DNA of 64,000 nt from CAYVBJ01 sp964449075 (GCA_964449075.1 CAYVBJ010000004.1:62001-126000); one strand, 5' to 3'; counted from the stretch's first letter, positions 8,617 to 16,881 are shown. The notes: a model not told the origin generated them from the sequence alone. Translations and numbers: made by a program.

Positions 8617-10350
8617 TCAAATTTCGACCGGGTCGACTCTTGGCTCTATATGAATATCTTTCAATCTCATCTGTATGGATCTTCTGCCGTTCCAGAAGTT
8701 CTCTTCAAGTACGTATGCAATATCAATCCTGTTTTGATCACAGTTGCGAATCACGGGCAGAAAATCGTGCATGTTAAAACCAATCACATCAAAAACTCCT
8801 GAACCGTTTTGACTAACTTTCATTTTCAGGTGGCCATTGCCAACAATGGTAGGCACCCCTTCAATACAGATATCTTTACTCACAAAAATTGGACGGAGAT
8901 TACCGGGTCCAAAGGGTTCAAACTGGCTCAGTAATTTCCAAAACCTCATATCAATCGTTCCAAGATCTACCACACCATCAATGATCAGTTCAGGTTTAAA
9001 ATCATTTTCAGAAAGATGTCCGGACGCTATCTCATTCATACGGCGCCGGAATTCAGGCAGGTTTTTTTCATCCATTGTCAGGCCGGCGGCAAATTCATGT
9101 CCGCCGAACTGAATAAGAAGGTCTTCACACTCTTTCATTGCATTGTAAATATTGAAACCCTTGATCGAGCGGGCTGAGCCTTTCACCAAACCATCTACTG
9201 TGCTTAGCAATATGGCGGGACGATAATAGAGATCAACCAGGCGTGAAGCAACAATTCCGATCACACCCAGGTGCCAGTCCGGGTCATGCAGCACCATACT
9301 GGATGTTTCGTCGAGGTTAAACTCTTTGTCAACTTTAGCCACCGCCTCTTCCATGGTCTTGGTGTCGGTATCACGTCGCTTGATATTAATTGATTCCAGT
9401 TCATGGGCACGCGCCCGCGCACTGTTAAAATCTTCTGTAATCATCAATTCCACGGCAGCCGTTGCATCTCCCATACGACCGGCAGCATTTATCCTTGGGC
9501 CGATGGAGAAGACAATCGTTGAGGTACTCACATTTCCCACCGGCACTTTAATCACTTCAAGCAGTGCTTTAAAACCAACCCTTGGATTGGCATTTACCAT
9601 CTGCAGCCCCTCTTTCATCAATACCCGGTTTTCATCAATAATGGGGACAATATCGGATGCAATGGAAATTGCCACCAGGTCCAGAAATTTAAAAGCGAGA
9701 CTCTGCTTCAGACCCAATTTTGAAAGGCAGGCCTGGATCAGTTTAAATGCTACGCCGGCACCGGAAAGTCCGTCGTAAGGGTAGGAGCAGTCGGGACGTT
9801 TGGGATCAAGAACAGCGATCGCATCGGGAATTTCATCTCCAGAGGTATGGTGATCACAGATAATCAAATCGATACCGCGTTCTTTGGCTATTTTGGCTTC
9901 CTCGATTGCGGTAATTCCACAGTCAACCGAAACCATCAGCCCCGCGTTTATGGATGCAGCATATTCGATTCCGTCTTTATTAATGCCATATCCTTCTTTG
10001 AAACGATGAGGGATGTAATAGTCTACATCCACCCCGAAATCACGTAAAAACGTATAGATACATGCAGTCGCTGTGGTACCGTCCACATCATAGTCACCGT
10101 ATACCAAAACCTTATCGCCATTCCTGACAGCCTGGCAAAGCCGGCACGCAGCTTCTTCCATATCGCGCATCAAAAAAGGATCATGAAGTTCAGACAGGGA
10201 AGCCCTGAAAAAGTTTTTAGCATTATCAAAGGTGTCAATTCCGCGAATGGCAAGCAGACGCGCTATTTGATTTGGCACATTCAGTTCTTCTTCCAGAAGG
10301 GAGATACTCTCTTCCCGCTCCGGGTTCGTATACGACCACCGGTAGTACAT
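8617..10350 (-). CDS. recJ: Single-stranded-DNA-specific exonuclease RecJ
   Basis: 577 residues from the ATG at 10350 (MYYRWSYTNPE, typical for the family); an in-frame GTG at 10398 would add 16 poorly matching residues. RecJ digests single-stranded DNA 5' to 3' in recombination and mismatch repair. DHH-family motifs are present: motif I VYGDYDVDGTTA (about 83-94), motif II SVDCGIT (about 142-148), the DHH triad in CDHHTSG (166-168), and further metal-site motifs. The DHHA1 motif FGGHEFAAG lies in the second half and an OB-like C-terminal region follows. tRNA-Phe lies downstream. No Shine-Dalgarno site is visible, which is common in this phylum. Confidence 0.96.
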   Translation of the reverse strand: MYYRWSYTNPEREESISLLEEELNVPNQIARLLAIRGIDTFDNAKNFFRASLSELHDPFLMRDMEEAACRLCQAVRNGDKVLVYGDYDVDGTTATACIYTFLRDFGVDVDYYIPHRFKEGYGINKDGIEYAASINAGLMVSVDCGITAIEEAKIAKERGIDLIICDHHTSGDEIPDAIAVLDPKRPDCSYPYDGLSGAGVAFKLIQACLSKLGLKQSLAFKFLDLVAISIASDIVPIIDENRVLMKEGLQMVNANPRVGFKALLEVIKVPVGNVSTSTIVFSIGPRINAAGRMGDATAAVELMITEDFNSARARAHELESINIKRRDTDTKTMEEAVAKVDKEFNLDETSSMVLHDPDWHLGVIGIVASRLVDLYYRPAILLSTVDGLVKGSARSIKGFNIYNAMKECEDLLIQFGGHEFAAGLTMDEKNLPEFRRRMNEIASGHLSENDFKPELIIDGVVDLGTIDMRFWKLLSQFEPFGPGNLRPIFVSKDICIEGVPTIVGNGHLKMKVSQNGSGVFDVIGFNMHDFLPVIRNCDQNRIDIAYVLEENFWNGRRSIQMRLKDIHIEPRVDPVEI

Positions 10351-10695
10351 CTTTTTGTTTTCCGTTTTATTATCATTGAACAGGAAGCGGGTTCTCACAC
10401 CCGGCAGCCAGGCACCTCTTTATCAAAATCCATTCCTTTGAAGTAATAACAGATTCGAATTTATTTTGAAATGTAATTAAAATGATTGTTTGTGAATAGT
10501 TTTAAATGATGGCAGATTCATTTCATTTCTCTGTTAAATGTAACAGATGCGAAGGGAAAATCGAAGCCGTTATTTTAAATTTGACAAATTTATTACCCGG
10601 AATTTCTTCGTTTTGCAGATCTTTGTTTACCAAGATTAAAATAAATTGAAGATGTAGAATAATAAACTCCATTTTCTTACATTAGTAAATAAGAG
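10351..10695. other. Divergent intergenic region between recJ and the amino-acid dehydrogenase
   Basis: It should hold the recJ promoter on the minus strand. Apart from the operator and -7 element listed separately (10696-10721), no gene or RNA structure was recognised. Confidence 0.5.
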
Positions 10696-10713
10696 TTTGG
10701 AAGCGTTTCCAAA
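10696..10713 (+). promoter_or_regulatory. LacI-type operator candidate upstream of the leucine-dehydrogenase-like gene
   Basis: The 18-mer TTTGGAAGCGTTTCCAAA is an almost perfect inverted repeat with a central CG; 16 of 18 positions are symmetric. The layout (outer TGGAA and TTCCA around CG) is that of LacI/GalR-family operators. It directly abuts a candidate -7 element (TAAATTTG, 10714-10721), so a bound repressor would block the promoter. No LacI-type regulator gene is in the window. Operator function is inferred. Confidence 0.5.
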
Positions 10714-10721
10714 TAAATTTG
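10714..10721 (+). promoter_or_regulatory. Candidate -7 promoter element (TAnnTTTG)
   Basis: TAAATTTG matches the Bacteroidota sigma-A -7 consensus TAnnTTTG. Transcription would begin about 7 bases later, giving a leader of about 25 bases to the ATG at 10753. No matching TTTG element is seen at the usual 19-base spacing upstream. Confidence 0.4.
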
Positions 10722-10752
10722 CAACTGTGCTCGCTAACATAAATATATTCAG

Positions 10753-11925
10753 ATGTTTGACACTAAAACCGTAATGAAGCAAAAGCATTCAGAGGATCTG
10801 AACTTCCCGACTTTTTCACTTTTAGGTGAACGGGAGCACGAACAAATTGTAATGTGCTCTCAGCCCGACGCCGGATTAAAAGCCATCATAGCAGTTCATA
10901 ACACGTCCCTGGGTCCCGCTCTCGGCGGTGTTAGAATGTGGCCGTATGAATCAGAAAAAGATGCAATCCGGGATGTTCTGAGATTATCGAGGGGCATGAC
11001 CTACAAAGCAGCCATATCGGGTTTAAACCTGGGTGGCGGAAAGGCTGTCATTATCGGTGATCCGCATAAGGACAAAACGGAAGCGTTGTTCCGCGCATTT
11101 GGCAGATATGTAGACAGCCTTGGAGGCAGGTATATTACTGCAGAAGATGTTGGAATCGAAGTGCAGGATATGGAATGGGTATTTTCAGAAACCAAATATG
11201 TAACCGGCATACCAAAAGAGCTGGGCGGCAGCGGGGATCCCTCACCTATAACCGCATATGGTGTTTATATGGGGATGAAAGCCTGCGTAAGAAAAGCATA
11301 CGGAACGGATTCACTTGAAGGGATACGGGTTGCTATACAGGGTGCCGGCCATGTTGCATCCCATCTGGCCGACTACATTAGCAAAGAAGGTGCAAAAATT
11401 TATATCACCGATATTTACAGTGAAAAAGCTGAAGAGACAGCCAAAAGAACCGGTGCAGAGGTTGTGGATCCAGACGATATTTATAACGTGGATGCAGAGA
11501 TCTTCAGTCCGTGTGCCCTGGGCGGCATCCTCAATGATGATACCATTCCAAATTTCAAATGTGATATCATTGCAGGAGCAGCAAACAACGTGCTCGATAT
11601 TGAAGAGCGCCATGGTGAGATGCTCCTGGAAAGAGGAATCCTTTATGCTCCGGATTATGTGATCAACGCCGGTGGCTTAATCAATGTATCCGGTGAACTG
11701 GAAGGATACAATGAGAAAAGAGCCCACCAAAAGGCTTCACGAATCTATGATACAATTTTAGATATCCTGAATTATTCGGAAGATAATAATACACCTACTC
11801 TTGCAGCTTCAAATATTCTTGCTGAAGAGAGAATCCGAAAAATCTCACGTATCGACTCTATCTATACATCTGCAAGTAAATTTTCAAAACGTAAAGGAGA
11901 AGTGTACCTGAGAAACAGAAGCTGA
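10753..11925 (+). CDS. Glu/Leu/Phe/Val dehydrogenase, leucine-dehydrogenase-like
   Basis: 390 residues. The family oxidatively deaminates amino acids to 2-oxo acids with NAD(P). N-terminal catalytic features: HNTSLGPALGGVRMWPY and two lysines expected in the active site, Lys85 (GMTYKAAISGL) and Lys97 (LNLGGGKAVIIGDP). The middle holds TAEDVG and GSGDPSPITAYGV. The NAD-binding domain has IQGAGHVASHLADY (a GxGxxA variant) followed by YITDIY with an acidic residue after the second strand, which favours NAD. Later AANNVL and YAPDYVINAGGLI are typical of Leu/Phe/Val dehydrogenases. The length is slightly above leucine dehydrogenase (~365). It probably works in branched-chain amino acid catabolism; exact substrate is inferred. 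A LacI-like operator candidate lies upstream and a terminator downstream. Confidence 0.9.
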   Translation: MFDTKTVMKQKHSEDLNFPTFSLLGEREHEQIVMCSQPDAGLKAIIAVHNTSLGPALGGVRMWPYESEKDAIRDVLRLSRGMTYKAAISGLNLGGGKAVIIGDPHKDKTEALFRAFGRYVDSLGGRYITAEDVGIEVQDMEWVFSETKYVTGIPKELGGSGDPSPITAYGVYMGMKACVRKAYGTDSLEGIRVAIQGAGHVASHLADYISKEGAKIYITDIYSEKAEETAKRTGAEVVDPDDIYNVDAEIFSPCALGGILNDDTIPNFKCDIIAGAANNVLDIEERHGEMLLERGILYAPDYVINAGGLINVSGELEGYNEKRAHQKASRIYDTILDILNYSEDNNTPTLAASNILAEERIRKISRIDSIYTSASKFSKRKGEVYLRNRS

Positions 11926-11981
11926 GTTTTTAAGGATAAAATTTTTTCCGATTGATTTCTCTTTGGCTTATGGTTGAGCGA

Positions 11982-12023
11982 TTAAAGGGTTGTCACCGCC
12001 TGGTGGCAGCCCTTTACATTTTT
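11982..12023 (+). terminator. Rho-independent terminator of the amino-acid dehydrogenase
   Basis: Stem of about 14 bp: AAAGGGTTGTCACC (11984-11997) with GGTGGCAGCCCTTT (12002-12015), two wobble pairs, 4-nt loop, then a T-run (12019-12023). Confidence 0.85.
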
Positions 12024-12118
12024 AATTTGTATTGATCGTCCGGTTATCTTTTCATACGTTTTTCTAAAGTCTGCCGTTTCACCCAATGAATTAAAAAATA
12101 TTACACATCATCAAAAGC

Positions 12119-13018
12119 ATGTCTCTGAAAGAAAAATTTATTTACAAGGACCGTCTGATCAGGGGAATTTCTCCCGAAGGATTCTTCAAAATTTCTGTTA
12201 TTAAAACCACAGACCTGGTGCAATCCGCCAAAGAGCGTCACAATCTTTCGCTTTTAAATACGGTTTTGCTGGGCAGAACACTGACGGCGTCTATGCTGCT
12301 TGCCGCCGAACTGAAAGGTGAGGAACGGATACGAATCCAGCTCAACGGCAGCGGGCCCGTTTCGATGATCCGGGCAGAGGCCAATCGCACCGGTGAAGTT
12401 CGCGGATATGTGAAAAATCCTCACGCGGAACTGGGTTATGAATCACAATCTATCGGCGAAGGAATCGGCATTGGACTTCTTACCGTTTCTAAAATTTTAT
12501 ACAACGAGTCGAGCCCCAGAACAAGTACCATTCAAATTGTTAAAGGCGATATCAACAGTGACATGGCACACTACCTGGCTCAGTCCGAACAGATACCATC
12601 AGCCGTTATCCTCGATGTTGAACTGAATGATGACAAATCCGTGAAACAAGCCGGCGGACTTTTATTACAAAGGCTTCCCGGGGCCGATGAAAAAGTGATC
12701 ACCCGTCTACAGGAAAAACTGAAGGCTTTTCCTTCCATCTCCGGACTGCTGAAAAAAGGCCATTATATTGATGAAATCATGACTATGGCCACCGATCCTT
12801 TTACAGTTCGCGAACTGAACCGGCAGCCCGTTCACTTTTTTTGCCGCTGCAACAGAGAAAAATTTATCAATGCACTCTCCATGTTAAGTTATGCGGATTT
12901 GAAAGAGATGGAAGGCGAAACCCAGGAGATGGTCTGCCACTACTGCAACAATAAAATCTTGGTAGAGAGGGATGAAATAGATGAGCTGGTGGTACACGCC
13001 CATGCAAAGATGAATTGA
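12119..13018 (+). CDS. hslO: Redox-regulated chaperone Hsp33
   Basis: 299 residues. Hsp33 is a cytoplasmic holdase activated by oxidation. The C-terminal redox switch is intact: CRC at Cys242/Cys244 (HFFCRCNREKF) and HYC at Cys273/Cys276 (MVCHYCNNKI), the CxC plus CxxC zinc site. The N-terminal domain is standard: LIRGISPEG, LLGRTLTASMLLAAELKGEE, IRAEANRTGEVRGYVKNP and YLAQSEQIPSAVIL. It stands alone between the dehydrogenase terminator and a convergent small lipoprotein gene. ATG start at 12119. Confidence 0.97.
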   Translation: MSLKEKFIYKDRLIRGISPEGFFKISVIKTTDLVQSAKERHNLSLLNTVLLGRTLTASMLLAAELKGEERIRIQLNGSGPVSMIRAEANRTGEVRGYVKNPHAELGYESQSIGEGIGIGLLTVSKILYNESSPRTSTIQIVKGDINSDMAHYLAQSEQIPSAVILDVELNDDKSVKQAGGLLLQRLPGADEKVITRLQEKLKAFPSISGLLKKGHYIDEIMTMATDPFTVRELNRQPVHFFCRCNREKFINALSMLSYADLKEMEGETQEMVCHYCNNKILVERDEIDELVVHAHAKMN

Positions 13019-13079
13019 GGCGGAGAAAGCCTTAATCACTAATCCTATTCACATCATATGAACCGGCCGGCAAATAAGT

Positions 13080-13451
13080 TTATGGAACGAACTTAATTTC
13101 GGAGGCTACATTAAAAACAGAATCAGCAGTAATGTCGATATAAATATTTCCTCTGTAGCCTGGTTCTAAATAAACATCAACAAACAGTTTTTGTTTACTT
13201 GAATGATTTATATCAATGTGTGATTCCCCAGAAACAAATACATTTGTTGACTTCGATTCTCCGGGTCTGATTGAGCCTAAAAAGTATTTATTACCAGTTA
13301 CATTTAATTCCAAAGAATCAATAGTAATGGTATCATGATTCTCTATCGTAACTTCAATGACCTTTGAATTACAGCCGGAAAAGAAAAGTACTAATAATAA
13401 TAATTTAGCAATCTGATAAGCTACTGCATAATTCTTGTAAAGAACTAACAT
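13080..13451 (-). CDS. Small lipoprotein, function unknown
   Basis: 123 residues from the ATG at 13451. The N-terminus has a hydrophobic stretch IAKLLLLVLFFSGC ending in a lipobox Cys. The mature ~95 residues are beta-rich (VIEVTIENHDTITIDSLELNV, FVDVYLEPGYRGNIYIDI), like an Ig- or carrier-type small domain. I do not recognise a family. The signal region is preceded by about 13 residues, so a later start is possible, though no other ATG is present. It lies 44 bases downstream of a frameshifted lipoprotein gene on the same strand, in the decayed patch of the window. Confidence 0.6.
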   Translation of the reverse strand: MLVLYKNYAVAYQIAKLLLLVLFFSGCNSKVIEVTIENHDTITIDSLELNVTGNKYFLGSIRPGESKSTNVFVSGESHIDINHSSKQKLFVDVYLEPGYRGNIYIDITADSVFNVASEIKFVP

Positions 13452-13495
13452 TTGACCTTATTTCTCGTCCTTTTGCAATATTAAACTGGTCCGCA

Positions 13496-14436
13496 TTAGT
13501 TTCGAGAGTGCCAACATAAACTTTTTTCTTCTTCATTTAATTGATTGAAATAGTCTGGGTCAACCCCTGGTGGAACATCAGTCTCCTCACACCGCGCCGG
13601 CTGGTCGATCGCTCCGGGATCGCAGTCATCGCCGCTGCCACCGCCGCCACTGCTGCCTCCGGTTCCATCATCGCAATCAAACGCTGTCGGGTCATCGCAA
13701 TCGTTCGGGTCGGTCCAGTCCGGATCATCCGGCGGTGGGGGAGGCCATTCGTCGTCAGGTTCATCATCAGAACCCCCACCACAAATCGGTGTCTCACACA
13801 ATTCAAACCCCGACTCAAAATCTCCTGTTTGACACTGCTCTCCGGGATCGAACTGGTGACAATCATCGGTTTCACTGCGAACCGGCCGGGCCAGTCCCGA
13901 TGCGCTGACCTGGTTTTTTTCGCTTCCGGATCGGTCATTTTCCTCAACCACTTTTTCAGCATTTTTGCCGCTTGTATCGTTTTCGGCACAACAGCCTGGA
14001 ATTGTATCAGCACTTCGCCACTTGAACTGAAATAAGTATATTTAAACCACGTGGATCCGCCTTCTGCAAGCCTTACAATGCCTGGCGGAAACCGTAATGT
14101 ATTTTGGTGATAGTGATAAACGGGATTATCCCCCGACCGGGACTGTCGTATCCCGATTTGTCCCGGGAATTCGTTCTCCGCCATCCCTTCTTTTACCCGG
14201 CTGAGCATTGCCAGGGTTGGCGTAGGTGCTCTGGAGGAAAGTCCGGACGGAACACTGGAATTGAGTTGCTGCATTGCCGGCATCGGTGTGGAGCCACTCT
14301 CAGGAACTTCTTCTAATAGTGAGGCCGCTGCTGCTTCCTCCTGCCCGGCCATACCAGTCGGAGCTCGCTCACATCCGGCAATTACAGTTAACAACAGTGC
14401 AGTCATTAATACGGCTTGCGTGAAACGGTTTTCCAT
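13496..14436 (-). pseudogene. Lipoprotein gene broken by a single-base frameshift
   Basis: From the ATG at 14436 the frame encodes a signal peptide ending in VIAGC (lipobox) and about 150 sensible residues (STWFKYTYFSSSGEVLIQFQ). Then it turns into Arg/Met-rich nonsense, the signature of a wrong frame. The next frame, open from the same area, carries a coherent C-terminus rich in Asp, Pro, Gly and Cys (PPPPPDDPDWTDPNDCDDP, CDPGAIDQPARCEETDVP) ending NQLNEEEKSLCWHSRN. One extra A in the AAAA run read on the minus strand (13980-13983) would join both: VVPK then NDTSGKNAEKVVEEN. The locus is 941 nt, so one added base gives 313 residues. Either a real mutation or an assembly error. The first 12 codons and leader are duplicated at 15517-15656. 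Confidence 0.75.
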
Positions 14437-14526
14437 GTCTTGCTTGCTTGAATATTACGGTTACCGGCTGGAGATCATACCCCGGTGATACCGGTTTGAA
14501 AACAAGAGAGAGAGCAATTGTTACAC
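14397..14526 (-). repeat. Duplicated leader, copy 1 (130 bp)
   Basis: This segment and 15517-15656 are direct repeats. The first ~60 bases are almost identical, covering the start codon and first codons of the lipoprotein (MENRFTQA). The upstream part has diverged, and both end in AGCAATTGTTACAC. This copy carries (AG)5 at 14505-14514; the other carries (AG)10. Confidence 0.9.
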
Positions 14527-14580
14527 CCGGGGAAGAAAAAAAGAAATACACTGTGGATGTTTCAAATCCGTTTGATTGAT

Positions 14581-14718
14581 TTGAGCTTTATCATCGGGAT
14601 CTCTTATCCCCACATTGTCCAAAAATCGATTCGTGCACTAAGCCGTTTTTATACGTTCACCGGGAATTATGGGATGGATATGAACCACAACTACAGCTTC
14701 GGCCGGTAGTGAAGGTGC
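14581..14718 (-). pseudogene. Degenerate JAB/DUF4329-like domain fragment
   Basis: Translating the minus strand from 14718 gives PAEAVVVVHIHPIIPGERIK, a stop (TAG at 14638-14640), then CTNRFLDNVGIRDPDDK in the same frame. This matches PAGAVAVVHTHPIMPTERVK and CVDRFLDKARITDPEER in the neighbouring copy at 15198-15647. The HTHP metal motif has become HIHP, and the rest of the domain is missing. It is a decayed partial duplicate with no start codon. Confidence 0.8.
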
Positions 14719-14761
14719 TTTTGGACTTTGCCTGTCTACGTATTTTGGTTACTTCGAGCAA

Positions 14762-15208
14762 TTACAAAGGAATTGCTGCTACCCTGTTGTAATCAGGATC
14801 AAAAATAAGACCAACCGTAGGATCTTCAATCAACTGATTGCCTTGTTCATCCGTGTAATAGGAATAGATGACAAGGAAAAAATGATCTTTTATCTTATAG
14901 AGAGCCCTGTGTTCTGGGTGACCCGGAACTGGTTCGTTTTCGTAAACCTGTGATAGTATGCTCTCACAAACACTTTGTTCGTCCGGAAAATTTAACCTGC
15001 GAACTTCCGATTCAAGAACATTATGTAAAGTCGCCGGAAATTCAGTCTCACGGTAATCCTGATGCCGAGGTGCTGTGAAAAGACGAACTAATTTTTCATC
15101 CAGAGATTCCCGGAATCTATCACAACTGTTTTGAGCTTTACCCTCAACAGATAATAAAGTAATTAAAAACAGACTTAAAAAAACTAACCTATTTAATTTA
15201 ATATCCAC
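14762..15208 (-). CDS. Small exported protein, function unknown
   Basis: 148 residues from a GTG at 15208, which gives a clean signal peptide (MDIKLNRLVFLSLFLITLL, cleavage likely after GKAQ). The frame stays open to 15265 (TTG) but that part overlaps the upstream gene. The mature part has two Cys (NSCDRF, SVCESI), which may pair, and a C-terminal beta region (HFFLVIYSYYTDEQGNQL, VGLIFDPDYNRVAAIPL) that resembles small immunity-like proteins in shape only. It overlaps the JAB-like remnant by 11 bases, a sign of translational coupling. It could be the partner of that peptidase-like domain; no family was recognised. Confidence 0.6.
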   Translation of the reverse strand: MDIKLNRLVFLSLFLITLLSVEGKAQNSCDRFRESLDEKLVRLFTAPRHQDYRETEFPATLHNVLESEVRRLNFPDEQSVCESILSQVYENEPVPGHPEHRALYKIKDHFFLVIYSYYTDEQGNQLIEDPTVGLIFDPDYNRVAAIPL

Positions 15209-15647
15209 AGCGGCTTTCCAATTTTGTAACTTGTTGATTTGTTGTTCCATCATAGTATTGTTCAATTAACGTTCCATCTAAGTAATAAGATGTTATGTTA
15301 TGGGCTTTTGCATATTCAATATCTCTCTCTGAGGGCTCCTGACTATATCGTAATCCTGATTCATGAAATTGTTCGCGCTCTTCGGGATCTGTAATCCTGG
15401 CTTTGTCTAAAAACCGATCCACACACGAGGCCACTTTCACCCTTTCCGTAGGCATAATTGGATGAGTATGTACTACGGCAACAGCTCCGGCCGGTGGCGG
15501 CGGCACGTTTTGAATGGTGCAGTCATTAATATGGCTTGCGTGAAACGGTTTTCCATGTCTTGCTTGCTTGAATATAACGATTTCCGGCCGGGAATTGCAC
15601 CTTATAGTTCCCGGTTTGAGAACAAGAGAGAGAGAGAGAGAGAGCAA
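15198..15647 (-). pseudogene. JAB/DUF4329-like peptidase domain, 5'-truncated and fused out of frame to a lipoprotein leader
   Basis: The C-terminal ~100 codons look functional: PPPPAGAVAVVHTHPIMP has the HxHP metal motif, and PSERDIEYAKAH has the SxxD motif, as in JAB/JAMM and DUF4329-type peptidase domains. The upstream catalytic Glu region is missing. Instead the gene is joined, near 15517, to a copy of the lipoprotein leader and its first codons. That ATG (15554-15556) is in a different frame from the JAB part; the JAB frame reads through the leader with only a TTG start and an artificial SLSLSL repeat from the (AG)10 tract. So the gene probably has no proper start. A decayed sister lies at 14581-14718. 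Confidence 0.7.
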
Positions 15648-15656
15648 TTGTTACAC
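15517..15656 (-). repeat. Duplicated leader, copy 2 (140 bp)
   Basis: Direct repeat of 14397-14526 at a distance of 1120 bases. It holds the same leader and start of the lipoprotein gene, but after about 13 codons the sequence switches to the JAB-like domain. The 10-bp length difference equals the longer (AG)10 tract. Confidence 0.9.
15625..15644. repeat. (AG)10 dinucleotide tract
   Basis: Ten perfect AG units (CT on the coding minus strand), 68 bases upstream of the duplicated ATG at 15556. The paralogous leader at 14505-14514 has five units, so the tract has changed length since the duplication. Confidence 0.95.
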
Positions 15657-15713
15657 TGCCGCAAGAAAATATTCCTACATGCATTTCACACAAATCAGAA
15701 GAAGACAGGGACC

Positions 15714-16790
15714 TTACGGCGAATAATCCAGGGGCAGCCGGTCTGCAAGGCGCTGTGAGCCCCATAAACCTCCCACACGAACACTTTTGGGGTGCAACAG
15801 ATGGCCATTTGGAAAGATAAATAGTAGCCCCTTTTCATCTGTTACTTTCATGAGTCTTGTTTTATAATCAGATCCCGACTGCGGATCACGATACTCAACC
15901 CTTACAACCTGATTTAGTCTGAAACCACGAACATCAGGAACGTTTTGAGCAGATATACCACGCGTTAACAGCTCATATCGCAGCTCACCTTCACTCAGCT
16001 TATTGATTTTAACACCGTATCTTGTTCCGATTCTGAGTACTGTAAATCCTTCTTTGTGAAGCCTGGAGTGATAGAGACTTTGAAGAAAGTGTTCGAATGA
16101 TCCTTTGTAAGAATTTTCCCGCCTGTTTTCCCACCGGTTTTGTATCGATTCATCAAATACCGAGAGCGGCTCGAACCTCATTCGTCCCAGGTACATAAAC
16201 CTGGCATCAACGCGGGCCCATTCAAATTCCACCAAATCCAGTTTAATATTATAACCAAGTGCCCTGTTTACAATATCAAGCGGTGTTCTCGATCGTGCAT
16301 ATAATCGATCGTGCTTATCCCTTCTGAACTCAAGTACCCACGGATTTTTGATGAATGTATGATCGGAATGTCCCGAATTACCAAGAAGCTGTGCTTCAAA
16401 CTCCTCAAGATCGTTCAGCCACTCTTTGTTCGAAGCTGTCACTTCAATTGAATCAAGTCCGATGGTCGTTTCGGAAAGGTTAATATCGTATTTGTGAAAC
16501 CCGGCTTCACCATTCAGGTGGATCGTATAGCTTTCAGGTTCATACCCTATATGGCTGAAAACAATAGTGAATTTACCGCTTAACCCCGGATTAAAAGAGA
16601 AGCTTCCGGAATCGTCGGATGTAGTGCCGATCGTTGTTTCCGACAAAAAAATATTCACATCAGAGAGTGCTTCTCCTGTGTTTGAATCCCGTACAAACCC
16701 GTAAACCGTTTCACCGGCACTCTTTTGTGCTTCAGATACAATAGCTGTACCAGTGGTGAGGATTACTATGAAGATCCATTTCAGAATCAT
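15714..16790 (-). CDS. Exported protein with carboxypeptidase-regulatory-like domain
   Basis: 358 residues. A signal peptide (MILKWIFIVILTTGTAIV, cleavage near SEAQ) is followed by a carboxypeptidase-regulatory-like beta-sandwich at about 25-115: VYGFVRDSNTGEALSDVNIF, TTSDDSGSFSF and IVFSHIGYEPES. This domain often starts TonB-dependent receptors, but here no barrel follows. The remaining ~240 residues are a soluble region (GYNIKLDLVEFEWA, FMYLGRMRFEPL, FLQSLYHSRLHKEGF) seen in related exported proteins of unknown function. It probably sits in the periplasm or on the surface. It is transcribed in the same direction as the block 16.9-23 kb but 91 bases after it, with no clear terminator between. 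ATG start at 16790. Confidence 0.8.
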   Translation of the reverse strand: MILKWIFIVILTTGTAIVSEAQKSAGETVYGFVRDSNTGEALSDVNIFLSETTIGTTSDDSGSFSFNPGLSGKFTIVFSHIGYEPESYTIHLNGEAGFHKYDINLSETTIGLDSIEVTASNKEWLNDLEEFEAQLLGNSGHSDHTFIKNPWVLEFRRDKHDRLYARSRTPLDIVNRALGYNIKLDLVEFEWARVDARFMYLGRMRFEPLSVFDESIQNRWENRRENSYKGSFEHFLQSLYHSRLHKEGFTVLRIGTRYGVKINKLSEGELRYELLTRGISAQNVPDVRGFRLNQVVRVEYRDPQSGSDYKTRLMKVTDEKGLLFIFPNGHLLHPKSVRVGGLWGSQRLADRLPLDYSP

Positions 16791-16881
16791 AATTTTGTCC
16801 GGGCATATTAAAAAATGCTATATCAGCTACTGCATCATCCTCTCTTGTGGCTTTAACACCAAGCCTCTCTGACCTTACCGG

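Noticed and set aside
9326..9778. 150-codon plus-strand ORF
   Set aside because: Opposite strand of recJ, with the Ser/Ala-rich composition of a shadow frame.
13541..14035. 164-codon plus-strand ORF in the accessory patch
   Set aside because: Antisense to the lipoprotein gene; composition rich in Arg, Ile and Ala without motifs. The GC-rich Asp/Gly codons of the real gene create long antisense frames.
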